From: Verpa conica
Taxonomy: Eukaryota; Ascomycota; Pezizomycetes; Pezizales; Morchellaceae
Reading direction: 5' to 3'
Length of the DNA: 64,000 nucleotides
Assembly (NCBI GenBank): GCA_033030425.1
Contig: JAUFSD010000018.1
Location: 124,001 to 188,000, forward strand
Below, in pieces: positions 49,001 through 60,041 of the stretch; within the stretch, counting starts at the first letter, position 1; each line of letters begins with the position of its first letter. The notes under the pieces were generated by a model that searched no databases, had not been told where the DNA came from, and was given only the letters and a program-made list of their open reading frames with translations. A program made the translations under genes and the position numbers.

Positions 49001-50449
49001 TGTGATGAGATATGTCTCCGAGTCGACGGTGATTTTTGCGTCGGTGTATGAATAGCTAGGTTTGCACATTATTGCGGTGACATCTGTTTTGTTGCTATTA
49101 CCCTACACTAATAGTTAGCTGAACCGTAAAACATTCTAAGTATATGATAAAGCTACTACCGCAAGTGGGGTTTGTGGAACTTACTGGTTCGCGCTGCGCC
49201 CAGATGATCGTAACTTTGCTGGAGTCCTTGACGCAGGACGACGACGTTGATGACGATGTCGAAAAAAGGATAATCTCAAAGTTTCCCAACTCCGAATTAT
49301 ACATGATATTCCGCGAACCCTCGCCAGTAAGCGGGGTATAAGCCTTACTAGTACAACCGTCACCATTCGCAAACATGAACTTTCCATTAGAGTTGCTGAC
49401 AGTCTGTGCCAGTGTGCAGTCCAAGGTAGTTGAGTATAGCCTTGTGGTAGTTGTCCAAGATTCTTTCATCCCTTCTTGCGCTACGCTGGCTGCGTCAAGT
49501 GGCTTAAACGGCATAGCAAAGAACGAGTCGTTTGTCCAGGGCTGCATCTTCTCTCCTAAGAATAGGGTTCCGTATGAGTTATAAAGGTACTGGACGGTCG
49601 ATGCGACCGATTGTCCGCTGAAGGGGATGAGCTCCATGGAGGCGACGAATTGTGTTTGCACATTACGCTTTACTGGTGCGGTTGTTAACAGTGCTGCTTG
49701 CATGGGTGTGATGACCCAAAAAATCAAGATCAGAGCAAAGCCTGAGCTAAAAACCGAATAATGTCTAGAGCCATATCAGTCTCATTACTACTAGATGTAA
49801 CAAAGCTAGAATATAATCTACCTGCGGGCTAGAGCAGTGAGAGGAACAGTAGCTAGGAAGTCGAAAGGATAGTGTAGTAAGATCGAGTTTGCTGCTGTTG
49901 CCCCCTTCTTATGCGAGAGTTGGAAAAAGGGCTCAAGACGCTTGATATCCAAATCCACTGAAGCCCATACCATACCGTACGAGACAGATATGATAGTCAA
50001 CAGATATCTGTAGCAAAATTGCTGAAATGGTGTGAGGTCGTCTAGAGATCCGATAAATATCAGGGCTTTATCTCTCTGACTCTTTTGGTAAAGAACCTCG
50101 ATAACAGCGATTAGAGAAACCGTGACGAGAAAGAAGAAGAGTATAAATGGTGTCTTTAAAGCGAGTGGTTTCCATCTTGGTGTTTTTCCTTCTGTGGGAG
50201 TGTATTAGTTTTTGTTACTCCAAGTGGGACCTAAAGGAAATACTGCGAACCTACGACTGGAGTTATAGATTTTACTTGTGTTCCCAATGGAGGCATATTT
50301 ATGTCTACATAGCGTTAGCCTAACTATACATAACTATTAGAACTTCACCGTGAAATACAGCCCTAGTTCTACAGTGGATTAAGTAACATACCTTGCTCTA
50401 CTGGAGATATTGGAATATACGTATATGGAATACCTTCTGGCCGACTCAT
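46061..50449 (-). CDS. DUF3433 family multi-pass membrane protein
   Basis: Seven exons (50449-50392, 50304-50251, 50191-49822, 49764-49185, 49102-48043, 47993-47856, 47742-46061), all in phase, encode 1313 residues. The two-half architecture is plain. Half one has WKPLALKTPFILFFFLVTVS, then LLTIISVSYGMVWASVDLDI, KRLEPFFQLS and RRHYSVFSSGFALIL. Half two repeats the pattern with SVVPTVLATGLEPLWVLITR, YTELYKGRAS and SKHFILFSLSATSLL. Long loops rich in NxT/S sites are likely extracellular. About residues 610-695 form a Gly-Ser-Pro repeat linker. The family is common in filamentous ascomycetes, with no known function. Family-consensus segments such as RRHYSVF and KNNGI are rebuilt exactly at splice joins, which supports the borders. 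The donor of the second intron (GTTCGC) is unusual. Confidence 0.85.
48085..48330 (-). repeat. Coding minisatellite (about 12-bp unit) in the DUF3433 gene
   Basis: The minus strand encodes a run of GSPV, GSPA, GSLA, GPPV and similar tetrapeptides in tandem, about 20 units between the two membrane halves. Variation is confined to a few positions per unit. Such arrays change length readily. Confidence 0.8.
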
Positions 50450-52073
50450 ATGAAGACTCGGTGACATGAATTATGCGATCCCGCGCAACGACGCGTATAT
50501 ACACACACAAAAAGACAACCAGAAACGTACACAATAAAATATTCTTCTACAAGTCGGGAACATCTCATTCTTAATACTCTAAAAAAAATGAAACACTACA
50601 GGGAGGGTGGCAGACTGTGTCACACGCGAAAAAGATTGTACCAAAAATAATTACAAGCGCATGAGCCAGGGTAGGGACGGCGGTTACGCGGGCGGGCCAC
50701 TCGGACGTTAACTAGGTATGGCCAATTATAGAGGTCTCAGACTACTTGTGCTGTCGGAATTGGGGAGTGACATGGCCAAAACACACCAAAACCAGGGCAT
50801 CTTCAGCATAGATATCTACCCACCACCACTTAAAATAACAAGTTTTTTTTTTTTTTTTTGATAAGAGAGCCAGTAGTTCCTGTAGTTCCTCACCAAAACT
50901 GAGGATTTAGAGGTACCTTGGTCAATGTTTTTTTTGGCCTGGTAAGGTCAGGTGGGCCTAGAAAAATTACTAGATAGACTTTGGAAAGATAAAGGACCCT
51001 CCTATAAATTGAAGAAATTATTGGATATCTTCCTCTTGCATGGCTGTTTGTTCAAAATAGGGGCATTTGTATGTGTTTTTACTAGTGTCGCAACCACAAT
51101 CCGACAGCACAAGTAGAGGCTCTGGAATGTTGGTGAGCCTTGGTATTGGGATGTGCTGAGACGCGACGTGAAGTTCTTCCTGGAGTACTCTCGACCCCAG
51201 AACTCTTGATAGGTTTTTTTATCATTAAGCAATTACCCGAACTCGGTAACTAAGCGCCATATACTAGTAGCTCCAGATCCTGAAACACGCATAACCCCTT
51301 CCCTTTCTTCTTCCAATACGCGAGGTCTCCAGCTGCAGAAAAGTCCGCCTTAGACGCGAGCCGCTTGAACCAAAAACCTCAGACCCAGTCAGTGAGTAGG
51401 TGAGCGGTGGGGGTGAGGGGGGGGGGTTCTCTAAAAACAACAAGGTTGAATCTTGCCCAAACGGGGCAGGGTAGTTGTCTTATTCTTAGAAGGAAAAAAA
51501 ATCTACTATACATGCTCTATTCGGAAACTTTAGAATATTAAGGCAGTGATCTGCGGTTTAGGCTATTGGAGTATAGTGAAAGACGACTGGTAAGCTAGAC
51601 TTTTTTTCCTCGTTCTCTTCCCTGAATGCAGAATAGGTAAATTTAGGGGCATCAGGAGAGTTGGTAAAGTTCTTGGAATTAGTAGCTTAGTCATTGACCT
51701 CGTAGGATTTATGTTTTGAGGTCGCATTTCCTTCCGGGTATCAACTAGATAGTTCTTTTAGATTTGCAGATGTATTCCTCCCTTTGGGTGCCTTATGGAT
51801 CCCCATTCACCTGATTCCCCAATACTACGCCTAACTCAGTGTACCGAGTCGGTCAACAAAAAAAAAGTATTTATTCGACATCAAGGACAACCTATCCAAA
51901 TCAAAAGAAAAACAATATGGCTGAAGGGGATATAGAGGCCGTAGTGTACTGTACATCAACCAACCGGTCAACCAACCAACCCTTGCATCCTACGCTTCTA
52001 ATCTATCGACCTACCCACAACTCCCTTTTTTGAAGCTCAACTCCCCTCCCCTTGGCATTTATGAAAGCAACGT
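50450..52073. other. Gene-free stretch upstream of the DUF3433 gene
   Basis: No gene is supported. Poly-T runs lie near 50850 and CA/AC-rich sequence near 50500. The last part is the 3' flank of the MPP-beta gene. Confidence 0.45.
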
Positions 52074-53849
52074 TTAGAAGTTGCGGCTGGTGTCGTTGCG
52101 AATACGTTGGTAGTCCAACAACTATCAAGTACTATTAGAACCTGCTGTTTCATACTTCATGCACACAATCGAGGAAAACTCACCCCTTCAATACTTCCCA
52201 GTGCGCTGACAGCAACATCTTGATCCCAGATCTTGTCTTGAGCAAATTGCATAACGTCCTTCTCTGTGATTGCGCCAACGACTCTTTCAATCTCAGCGGG
52301 GTTCATCCTCCTTCCAGTGGTGATAATCTGGCGACCAATATCTTCTGCGACAGCGGTGGTGCCGTCGAGTGAGAGTAGAAGAGATGCCTTAAGCTGGGCC
52401 TTGGCGCGCTCAACTTCGGATTCAGTTACAGTCTGAGCAAGGCGGGTCCACTCGCGGAGAGCGAAATGGACGAGATCGTCAATACGGGTGACCTTGTCGG
52501 TTACGAGATAGATACCCCAGAGACTAGCAGTAGATTAGTATGAAATACGGTGCGTTGGGGAAAACGGAGAATGTACCCAGTATCAGAGTAAGAGGTGCTA
52601 AAGCTCATAAACGAGTTGGCAAGTTGGTACTTGTGCACAAATGTCGACAGCTTGCTACCCAAGTGAGGAGCATTGGCCATAGCCCTGTCCCAGTTACCAA
52701 TGATAGCTTGAGCAACAAGAGCAGTGAAGTATTGCGGGTCCTTCCAGCTCACACCCTCGACCGCAATGGCGATATGCGCAGTTGGAATAGTGTCATCCCT
52801 CATCCGGACCTCAGAACCGATAAACTCCGGCTTAGCACCACGCGCGCTTCCAATGGCGACTGGGCTGCCTGAGGACTTTAAGCCCGAAAAGTGCTTCTCC
52901 GCAAGCCCGACAAGCTGCTCATGGGGGATACCACCAGCACCGACAAGAACCATACGGTCAGATTTGTAATTAGTTGAGATATAGTCGGTCAAATTAGCCC
53001 TGTTGATGGAGAGGATGTTCTCCTTCGGGCCGAGAATTGTACGACCAAGCGGCTGGTTCTGGAAAGCGGTGGCGTGCAGATGATCAAACACAACCTCTTC
53101 AAGCTGCTTATCGACCTCTTCTTGTTCACGCAGGATCACATCACGCTCACGCTCAATGGCGGACTCCTCAAGCTTCGAGTTTTGCAAAATATCGGCAAGA
53201 ATTTCCACAGACTTTCCGACATCGTCCTTGAGTGATTTGGCATAGTAGACGGTATTTTCACGCTGTCGAAGTAAGGGTATGTCAGTCGAAGTTGAATTCC
53301 TAGGTTGGTTGTAATAAAACGTACAGATGTGTATGCATTCAAGTGACCACCCATATTCTCAATCTCGAGTTCCAGTTGATGCTGCGTTCGGGTTTTTGTG
53401 CCCTATCCAGATTGAAAAGCACTTTATGAGCAATGATATTCAAACATCTTTCCCCCCTTCGCTGTTCGAAGCTCAATTGCATACCTTGAAGGCCAAATGC
53501 TCTAGAAAATGCGCTGTCCCATTCGTCTTATCCGTCTCCGCTCTACTTCCGGCATCGATAAAAACACCGACCGTTGCCGTCTGCACATATGGCGAGTGCT
53601 CGGTAGCAATCTACCCCTCATCAGCCCACCTTATCCTAACCCACCTCAAACCCCCACAAGAAGAATACTCACAGTCAACCCATTGGACAGTGTTGTGGAC
53701 TGTGTGACAACACCCGGTGTAAGGACCGGCGCTGGAGCCTGGGAGGCGAGTGATTTAGTGAGACCGGGAAATCTTTTCGGCACCAGAAGGCCGCTTGGCC
53801 TCCGTAGGGAGGATGAGAAGGCGTTTCGTGCTACTCGAGCGGCTGCCAT
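52074..53849 (-). CDS. Mitochondrial processing peptidase beta subunit (M16 metallopeptidase)
   Basis: Six exons (53849-53673, 53610-53485, 53402-53325, 53262-52577, 52523-52184, 52121-52074) encode 484 residues. An Arg/Ser-rich presequence ([20 protein letters not shown]) precedes the zinc-binding inverted motif HFLEH (H93, E96, H97) in [15 protein letters not shown]. The third ligand is the Glu of RDVILRE (near E173). [20 protein letters not shown] and TILGP are hallmarks of the beta subunit, as are the C-terminal ALGSIEG and [10 protein letters not shown] segments. The intact HxxEH shows an active peptidase rather than a core protein. It cleaves presequences in the matrix with MPP-alpha; in some fungi it also serves as complex III core 1. 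The last coding exon is only 16 codons. Confidence 0.95.
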
Positions 53850-54472
53850 TGGTGATTGTGGTGGTGGTGGGGGGGGATGAGGGGAGGTATGAAATGGAGT
53901 GGGATAAAACGTTTCAAGAGGGATGAGCGTTGTTCCTCGGGCTTTCTCGCGATGTCGAAGTTTGCTGGTCCTGGATTACCCGGCTCGGGCGTAGTGGGGA
54001 GAACGGCGCGGGGTATTACTAATGAAGACAGACGGGTTCCGATTGGCCTGGGGGGAAGACTGCCATGGGGAAGACGAGCAGGGAGGCTTGCATATGTCCT
54101 TGCCTGGAGTTATGAAAGCTGTAATGCAGCATCACGGGTGTTGGGTAGAGGTTGGCTTGTTATCCCCTACCCAGAACAGTGCAGTTGACAATGTTTGGCG
54201 GGGTAGATAAATGTTTCTCATAAATTTGATTTTATATACTTCCCATATGCAGTTATCAATTCATCATAAAACATCAAATAAAACAATATATAAAAAAATA
54301 AAAATAAAAGAGACCAGAGTTAAAAACAACCCAGGCGCCCAAACAAACCCTATACCGCCAAAGAAATAAACGCCATCACACATTGAAAGAGATTCCAGAC
54401 CCCCAAGAGAAAATACCATCACACTTTGAAAGAGATTCCAAACCTCCCAAGAGAAAATACCATCACATCCAA
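53850..54472. other. Upstream region of MPP-beta and 3' flank of the Smr gene
   Basis: A GGTGG-rich run lies just before the MPP-beta ATG, then AT-rich DNA. A 38-bp stretch carrying GAAAGAGATTCCA and AGAGAAAATACCATCACA is almost duplicated around 54386-54470. No gene is supported. Confidence 0.45.
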
Positions 54473-55177
54473 TCACCTCCCAAACAAACCCTTCCACAGC
54501 CAATCCCCCCACCCAGCGCCTGCCTCTCCCTGCTTCATAAACTCCACCACAAATGCCCCTTCATTCACCCTTCCAGTGTCCTGCACAACCCTGACACGCT
54601 CCTCCTTCAGCATGTTCTCAACCTGCGGTCTAATCTTCGCTATCCCATCCACACTATGCAAGCCCTTCCCAGTGATAATCTTCGTCCTCTCAACCCTATG
54701 CTTCCTACACAACACCAAATGCTCCTTGACCAGCGGCAAGGCCTCCGTCACGTGAAGCCCATGAAGATCAATCTCAGCAAGCGCCAAAGACGGAGCCGGA
54801 GCAGACGAAAACAACGAGAAGAAGAGGAACGAAGCAGCACTGGAGGTGGTTGACGCCATGAGGTATGTAGGATTATATGAAATAAAGATCTCGCGCGCGG
54901 CCAGGGCGTTGTAGGCTTCCATTGCGCTTTGGTGCTTTTTGGCGGCGATGGAGTATTCTTTGGCTTTTGCACGGTCGCCTCGTCCCCATGCTGTATAGTA
55001 ATTTAGTATTTCTTGGGAGGGGTATAGAGGATTGTAGGGTGTATATGTACCTTCTTGGGATTTCTGGGAAAGGTCTCGACGGAGAATTGCTTCCTTCTTC
55101 GCCAGTGCCCTGTTTCGTGCTCCGGGTTCGTTCCCGGTTCCTGCTCCCCGGGATGGATTACTCTGGGTTTGTCCCAT
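54473..55177 (-). CDS. DUF1771-Smr domain protein
   Basis: Two exons (55177-55051 and 54990-54473) encode 214 residues. The N-terminus MGQTQSN fits the N-myristoylation rule (Gly2, Ser6). A DUF1771 helical region (ALAKKEAILRRDLSQKSQEA, then WGRGDRAKAKEYSIAAKKHQ) is rebuilt exactly by the splice and ends AAREIF. The Smr domain begins EIDLHGLHVTEALPLVKEHL and contains ITGKGLHSVDG. Smr domains with DLHG and TGxG motifs are nucleases or RNA-binding modules. Between DUF1771 and Smr lies an unusual stretch of about 35 residues including AASFLFFSLFSS, which has no donor or acceptor signals and therefore seems translated. The exact biological role is unknown. Confidence 0.88.
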   Translation of the reverse strand: MGQTQSNPSRGAGTGNEPGARNRALAKKEAILRRDLSQKSQEGTYTPYNPLYPSQEILNYYTAWGRGDRAKAKEYSIAAKKHQSAMEAYNALAAREIFISYNPTYLMASTTSSAASFLFFSLFSSAPAPSLALAEIDLHGLHVTEALPLVKEHLVLCRKHRVERTKIITGKGLHSVDGIAKIRPQVENMLKEERVRVVQDTGRVNEGAFVVEFMKQGEAGAGWGDWLWKGLFGR

Positions 55178-55622
55178 GGCGTTGGAATGGATAAACTCGT
55201 GGCTATGGTAAGGTTTGTATAGATGGATATTTATCTATTTAGGAAAACTCGGAACAAAGAAAAACAGATAAACTAAAATGAAAGGTGGAAGAGAAGACCC
55301 CGCTCACTAAGGGTATTTGTACATAACTCAAGGCTCTGACGCGGATGCGTTGCTGGTTGTTGCCTATTCGCCGCTGTTGGATGGGCTCTGCCAGCTGTTC
55401 CTCTCGCACCTATCGCGGATAAGCAGTGCGCCCAGGCGATCACACAACGCTTTGCGCGCGGCTGCACGTGTGGAGTAAAGGTGAGTGATATTTACAGGTA
55501 AGATATAGATATAGGTATTCGAACGAGTAGGCTTCCTACTCTTGTTCCCCCATAAGATATTTACACGTATCATATACCCTGGGCCTCTAATCATACAAAA
55601 ACCCACCTCTAGCAAGAGAAAT
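55178..55622. other. Intergenic stretch between the uS5m and Smr genes
   Basis: Holds the upstream region of the Smr gene and the 3' flank of the uS5m gene. No further signal is seen. Confidence 0.45.
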
Positions 55623-56649
55623 CTAAACCATCCCATTGTAGTAGACCTTCCGGACATCTACAAACTTCTTTCCCCGACCCCTCGCAATCGTCTCTGGTAA
55701 CCTCTGGCTCCGCAGCGCGTGCATAGTCGCCTTGATAACATTCATTGGATTCCTTGACCGTGTCGCGCGAGCAGAAAGATCATGAATACCCAAGCACCTT
55801 GCAATCTCAAATACATACTGAGAGCACCTCACGCCGAACCCTACTCCCTTCATCAGATAGCTGCATACAACAGACTCAGAGGAACATACCAGGTGGTCTA
55901 GTAAACAACCCCAACTCTACAGCCCCTAGCTTAACCTGAACATCCCCATATATAGTCCGATTCTCATACCTCGGGATCGGCTCAAGATTCCGTATCGCCA
56001 TGTACGTAGCCATCCTATGACTATCCTCATACTCTGTCGCCTTGCCCTCCCCGATACCCACCAACCCGTTACCATTCCCGGCAACAGCGAGAGAATAGAT
56101 CTTTGGGATCTTGCCCATATGCGTCTGGTTCACGACCCGATGGGTAACCAGTACTTTTGTTCGGAACCGCGAGATCTCCTGCTCGCTGAACCCAATCTTC
56201 CTAGACACGTCGCGGATCCACGGGATCGCGGCTTCCTCTTTATCGTCGCCAAAGAAGGGGTCGTGCATTACCGGGAGCGGCTGCAGAGGGTGGCCGGCGA
56301 CATAGGTTGGTGGGGTGTTTTCCGGTGGGAAGTCGAGGGTTGGGTCAATGGTTGATAGGTCGTCGAGGTACCGCAGGAGCATAGGATCGCCTTCGGGCCG
56401 TGGGATGCGCCGGTCAAAGTCGCTTCGAGAGATTGAGGCTTCTCCGGCCGCGAAGGAGGATAGCTGCTCTGGGGTGTAATGTTTACTCAGGGTTGCAATG
56501 TCATTGGATGAGTAGGGTGCTGACTCGGGGGAGTTGGTGGCTAGTTCGCGGGGTGGGCCTTTGTGGACTTTGAGGGCTGAGCTGGTGGAGAGATGGCGTC
56601 TGGGGAAGGACTGGGTTAGGAGCCGTCTAAGGGGGCGAGAGACGCTCAT
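55623..56649 (-). CDS. mrps5: Mitochondrial small-subunit ribosomal protein uS5m (MRPS5)
   Basis: Two exons (56649-55890 and 55840-55623) encode 325 residues. I choose the ATG at 56649 because it opens a mitochondrial presequence (MSVSRPLRRLLTQSFPRRHL); an in-frame ATG at 56739 adds 30 residues. A fungal-specific N-terminal region precedes the S5 RNA-binding part (FRTKVLVTHRVVNQTHMGKI, then YSLAVAGNGNGLVGIGEGKA). The domain-2 segment follows (YGDVQVKLGAVELGLFTRPP, GFGVRCSQYVFEIARCLGIH, DLSARATRSRNPMNVIKATM). The acceptor at 55842-55841 rebuilds RPPGFG. It contacts the decoding region of the mitoribosome. Confidence 0.93.
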
Positions 56650-57019
56650 GCTGAGGGGGGAGGTGCAATTGCTGGAGAGAGGTTCCACTGGTGTAAATGT
56701 CCGTGATATTGATGTTGGATGAAACTTTTGGCGGGGCATTACAGGTGCAGGGTTAGGGGTACAGGGCTAACCCTTATCCGGATATCAATTTCAATTCATA
56801 GGAGAAAAACACCCCTCTATCCCTAAGATTTACAAATACATACATTTACAGCTTCATATCTGGTATCACAGAGTGACTAGTAGCAGTAGGGGCTACTACG
56901 ACAGAAAAGAAAAGAAAAGAAAACGCCCTAAACTCCATGGTCCCTTACCAGCTGGTTCCAGGCTGTGAAAGTAAAAAAGAAAAAGAAAGAAATCTAGAGT
57001 ACCACCAGCAATATCCTTA
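56650..57019. other. Intergenic stretch between uS5m and the Mpp6-like gene
   Basis: Holds the uS5m upstream region, then an A/G-rich 3' flank of the Mpp6-like gene. Nothing else is seen. Confidence 0.45.
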
Positions 57020-57884
57020 TTAATTCCCGGGTCTCCTCCTCTTTGTATCACCCCTTGGGCCACCGTTGAAGGGCATTGGCTCCCGCTTCTTTCCCCTCCT
57101 TGGGCAATCTCTAGACATATGTCCTTCTCCATCACAGGCATAGCACTTCGCCTTTGGGCACTTTGCCTGAGTATGGCCATCCCCCCCACAGCCACGACAT
57201 ACCATAGCCTGCTGGGGACCTGCATTTGAAATAGAAGTTAGCCCACGGAGCGAGACCCCCGATTTCTTCGCGGGAGTATCTTGTGTATCAGACTCCGAAT
57301 CCGAGTCCTGATCTTCTGCATCTTTAGGAGGCTACAAAAAAAGAAAAGAAAAATTAGTATTAGATGACAGTAGAATGGATAGAGAATAACTAACCACATC
57401 CTTCGTCTTGAATCTCCCAAACACCATTCTCCCATTCCCTGAAACTTCCTCTTCTTCTTCCTCTTCCTCTTCATGACCATTCATAAGCTCCCCGTAACCC
57501 AAATCAATAACCTTCGCGCTGCCCCCCTGCGTAGTGTCAATCTTCTTGACGTAGCTTAGCTCCCACCGTGTCTCTGCGTCTCCTGCCGACGCGACGGAAC
57601 CGCTTTTCTCACGGGCTTGCAGCGCCGCGTCCCGTTTCGCGTTTTCTCGAACAAGGGCTTCGCGGGCGGCGAGAGAGTCGTTCTTGGAAGTTGATGTTGC
57701 CGCGCTGCGCTGCATGAACTAGAAGACGAGTAAAAATAGTTAGCTCACAGAAGTTAAAAAGGTTGTGGCGACACTCACTCACCTTCATAGTTAATAGTTT
57801 AGAAGACATTGTTTTCGGCTTCGCCATGGGTCTTTGAGAAGGTGGGGGGGGAGCAAGCTGTGGTTTTTGTTTCGAAGCCGACAT
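57020..57884 (-). CDS. Mpp6-like nuclear exosome cofactor with two CCHC zinc knuckles
   Basis: Three exons (57884-57783, 57718-57395, 57331-57020) encode 245 residues. The spliced N-terminus contains MSSKLLTMKFMQR (residues 26-38), which matches the LLRMKFMQR docking motif of M-phase phosphoprotein 6, and a later GRMVFGRF resembles the conserved Mpp6 GRxSFxGF motif. A Glu run and an Asp/Ser-rich linker follow. The C-terminus has two zinc knuckles: CRGCGGDGHTQAKC (C187, C190, H195, C200) and CYACDGEGHMSRDC (C205, C208, H213, C218), then an Arg/Lys/Gly tail (TKRRRPGN). Mpp6 recruits the Mtr4 helicase to the nuclear exosome, while such knuckles are usual in TRAMP Air1/2 proteins. It shares a 219-bp divergent promoter with NDUFS6. 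Confidence 0.85.
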
Positions 57885-58103
57885 TACGGGTATGTGTTGT
57901 TGTAATAGTTGAGTACTGGTATCGCGGGCTCGATAAAAAAAAAAAGGTACCTCTCAAACCGCCAAGACAGCTCTCTCTCTACAAACGCCACACCAGCCAC
58001 ATTTCACCCGATAGAAACCTCAACCCACTCTCTCCACCTACCTCGAACTGTCCCCCCCCCCCACTCCCCCACCCTTCTATATCGCACATCTCCCTCTCTC
58101 ACG
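57885..58103. promoter_or_regulatory. Divergent promoter of the Mpp6-like and NDUFS6 genes
   Basis: Only 219 bp separate the two start codons, so both genes must be controlled from this sequence. It contains a 10-A run and long C-rich tracts on the NDUFS6 side, but I see no clear TATA box. Confidence 0.5.
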
Positions 58104-58848
58104 ATGTTACCTCGTCTTCGTGTATCGCTTATGCGTACTCGCGGTTTAACCCGCCTCTACTCGCAATCCCTCCACTCGTCCGTCACAAAGCCCGGCACCC
58201 CGAATGCCTCCGCAACCAACGAGACGCCGATCCACGACACAGGCAGCACCGACCCCACAGTCCTCCAAGAAAGCGCACTCGCAGGCGAAGAGCTACGACA
58301 CATGCAAGCCCCGAATCGAGCAACTACTTGGAGTAAGAGCCAAAGACCCCGGGAACTAGGTATGGTTGGACCTAGGTTTGAACAAACAATTATCGAGAGA
58401 CAGGTAAATACGAATATAATATATATATATTTTTTTTATATCCGGTCTTCTGCGTAGCTGATTGAAGCTTTCTTTTTTTTTTTTCATGCGATATAGCCGG
58501 CTCCGTATGCGGCGATTGAATTGATACATCAGCAGCCTGTGAGGTGGTCTGAGAAGAGAGTGGTTGCTTGTGATGGGGGTTTGTTCACTACTGCTGTTGT
58601 TACTCAAGAGGGTGCGACTAATTTGGTGATTCATAGGTGGAGGCCCAATGGGTCATCCGCGGATCTTTATCAATGTTGATAAGCCTGAGATTGTCCCATG
58701 CGGGTATTGTGGACTTCCTTTCGTAGGTTTCTCTAGTTATATATCCCTTGTTTTATGTCTAGTTGGGTTAACTGATGGGTGGCAGGCGCATGTTCATCAT
58801 AAAGAGTCTTTGTCGAAATTGGAAAAGACTGATTACCCGCTGGCATAG
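58104..58848 (+). CDS. NADH dehydrogenase (complex I) iron-sulfur protein 6, NDUFS6-like, CHCC zinc finger
   Basis: Four exons (58104-58403, 58497-58578, 58637-58722, 58786-58848) encode 176 residues. A mitochondrial presequence (MLPRLRVSLMRTRGLTRLYS) is followed by a variable region, then EQTIIERQPAPYAAIELIHQ and QPVRWSEKRVVACDGGG. The zinc site comes last: Cys in ACDGGGG, His in GHPRIFINVDKP, and Cys-x2-Cys in CGYCGLPF, then AHVHHK. This is the classical zf-CHCC signature of the peripheral-arm subunit needed for complex I assembly. The introns rebuild GGGGPMGHP and LPFAHVHH exactly. Confidence 0.94.
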
Positions 58849-59161
58849 AATGGGGGCTTTACAAGTATATACATATCCAAATATAAAGCGTTTTTTTTCT
58901 TGTAGATGAGTTTGTCTATGTGCATACTAGTGTTTATCTCTTTGGGATGATTCTGCACGTGACAGGCGTATCGAGTGATAAGATATGACTTTGAGTGCGA
59001 GCTCGAGTGTATATCTAGGATCAGAGGAGGGAATACACACGACACAAACGGTATCCTCTTAGAAGCACAAATTTTGATAGAGCTGAGAGATGCCGAAATA
59101 ACCAGCTAAACCCGAACCATCACGACCCCAAAACAGGACTCAACCCAGCGCACAAAACTAC

Positions 59162-59977
59162 TCAAACAAAACCTCCCCCACCCACCACCTTCCCCTTCGC
59201 CAACTCCTCAGCCCCACTCACCCCCTCCCTCCCCACAAGCCAAAACTCCACCTCCAACGCATCCTCATCAACCGCCTCCTCAACCAACCTATCCAACCTC
59301 TCCAACGCCCTACTCTCCCCCACCCCCTCAAAAACCCTCCTCCCCACGCCCTCCACACACTGCGTCATAGCCCCCACCACAGCCGCACAAGCAGTGACCA
59401 ACACCACCCTCATGACCGTGACCCTATCCGGCCCAAACACATTCGCAATAGCACGAGCCAACTTGAGGGCCTTCTTCGCCGCAAACACCTCCACCGACAA
59501 TTTTGTGCTGTGTCTGTCGAGCAGGAGCGAGAAGTTGTGTTTGGAGTTGGGCCCGAAGAAGATGCCGAGCGAGGTTTGGACGGTGGTGAATGCGACGACG
59601 ATGGTTTGGGTGTCGGTGTGTGGATGGAGAGAGGGCGCGGTGGGTGTGTGGAAGAGAGGGTGGGTGAGGTGGGTGTGTGGATTGTATGTGGTGAGGCATT
59701 TTGGGGTTGGTGGACGTGCGATGCATAGGCTGGACGGGTAGAAGATTCGTGGGATCTCTAGGTAGGTGATTGGGGTGTGGGGTTTTGGAGGGCGGTATGC
59801 AGTGGATGGGCCGGTTGGTGGGCTGGGCTTGGGTGTGGAGGGTTGGGGATCACTGCTGGACTGGGCAGTTTGTGGAATGCATTCCTGGGTTGGGTGACTG
59901 TGGCTGGTAGGTGAGTTAGCTGGTGGAGGGCTGGATTCGCTGCCAGGGAGCTGGCTGGGTGGGTGGGTGTAAGCCAT
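59162..59977 (-). CDS. Divergent RNase H-fold protein, probably inactive
   Basis: A single open frame with the chosen start MAYTHPPSQL at 59977 (an ATG at 60052 is also in frame) gives 271 residues. The first 85 are Pro/Ser/Thr-rich. YLEIPRIFYPSSLCIARPP opens a region where TIVVAFTTVQTSLGIFFGPN, SVEVFAAKKALKLARAI and TVMRVVLVTACAAVVGAMTQ mirror the strand-helix order of fungal RNase H-like proteins. The helix Glu is kept (E163), but the Asp of the first strand is absent and the usual TDSAY is TACAAV. The last acidic residue appears as Glu in GAEELAK. This suggests loss of catalysis. It is head to head with a paralogue at 60139. Confidence 0.65.
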   Translation of the reverse strand: MAYTHPPSQLPGSESSPPPANSPTSHSHPTQECIPQTAQSSSDPQPSTPKPSPPTGPSTAYRPPKPHTPITYLEIPRIFYPSSLCIARPPTPKCLTTYNPHTHLTHPLFHTPTAPSLHPHTDTQTIVVAFTTVQTSLGIFFGPNSKHNFSLLLDRHSTKLSVEVFAAKKALKLARAIANVFGPDRVTVMRVVLVTACAAVVGAMTQCVEGVGRRVFEGVGESRALERLDRLVEEAVDEDALEVEFWLVGREGVSGAEELAKGKVVGGGGFV

Positions 59978-60041
59978 GTAAGATGTGGGTGGGTGGGAGG
60001 AAATAATAGAAATGTAGAAAAACAGCCTGTGGTGAGCTATC

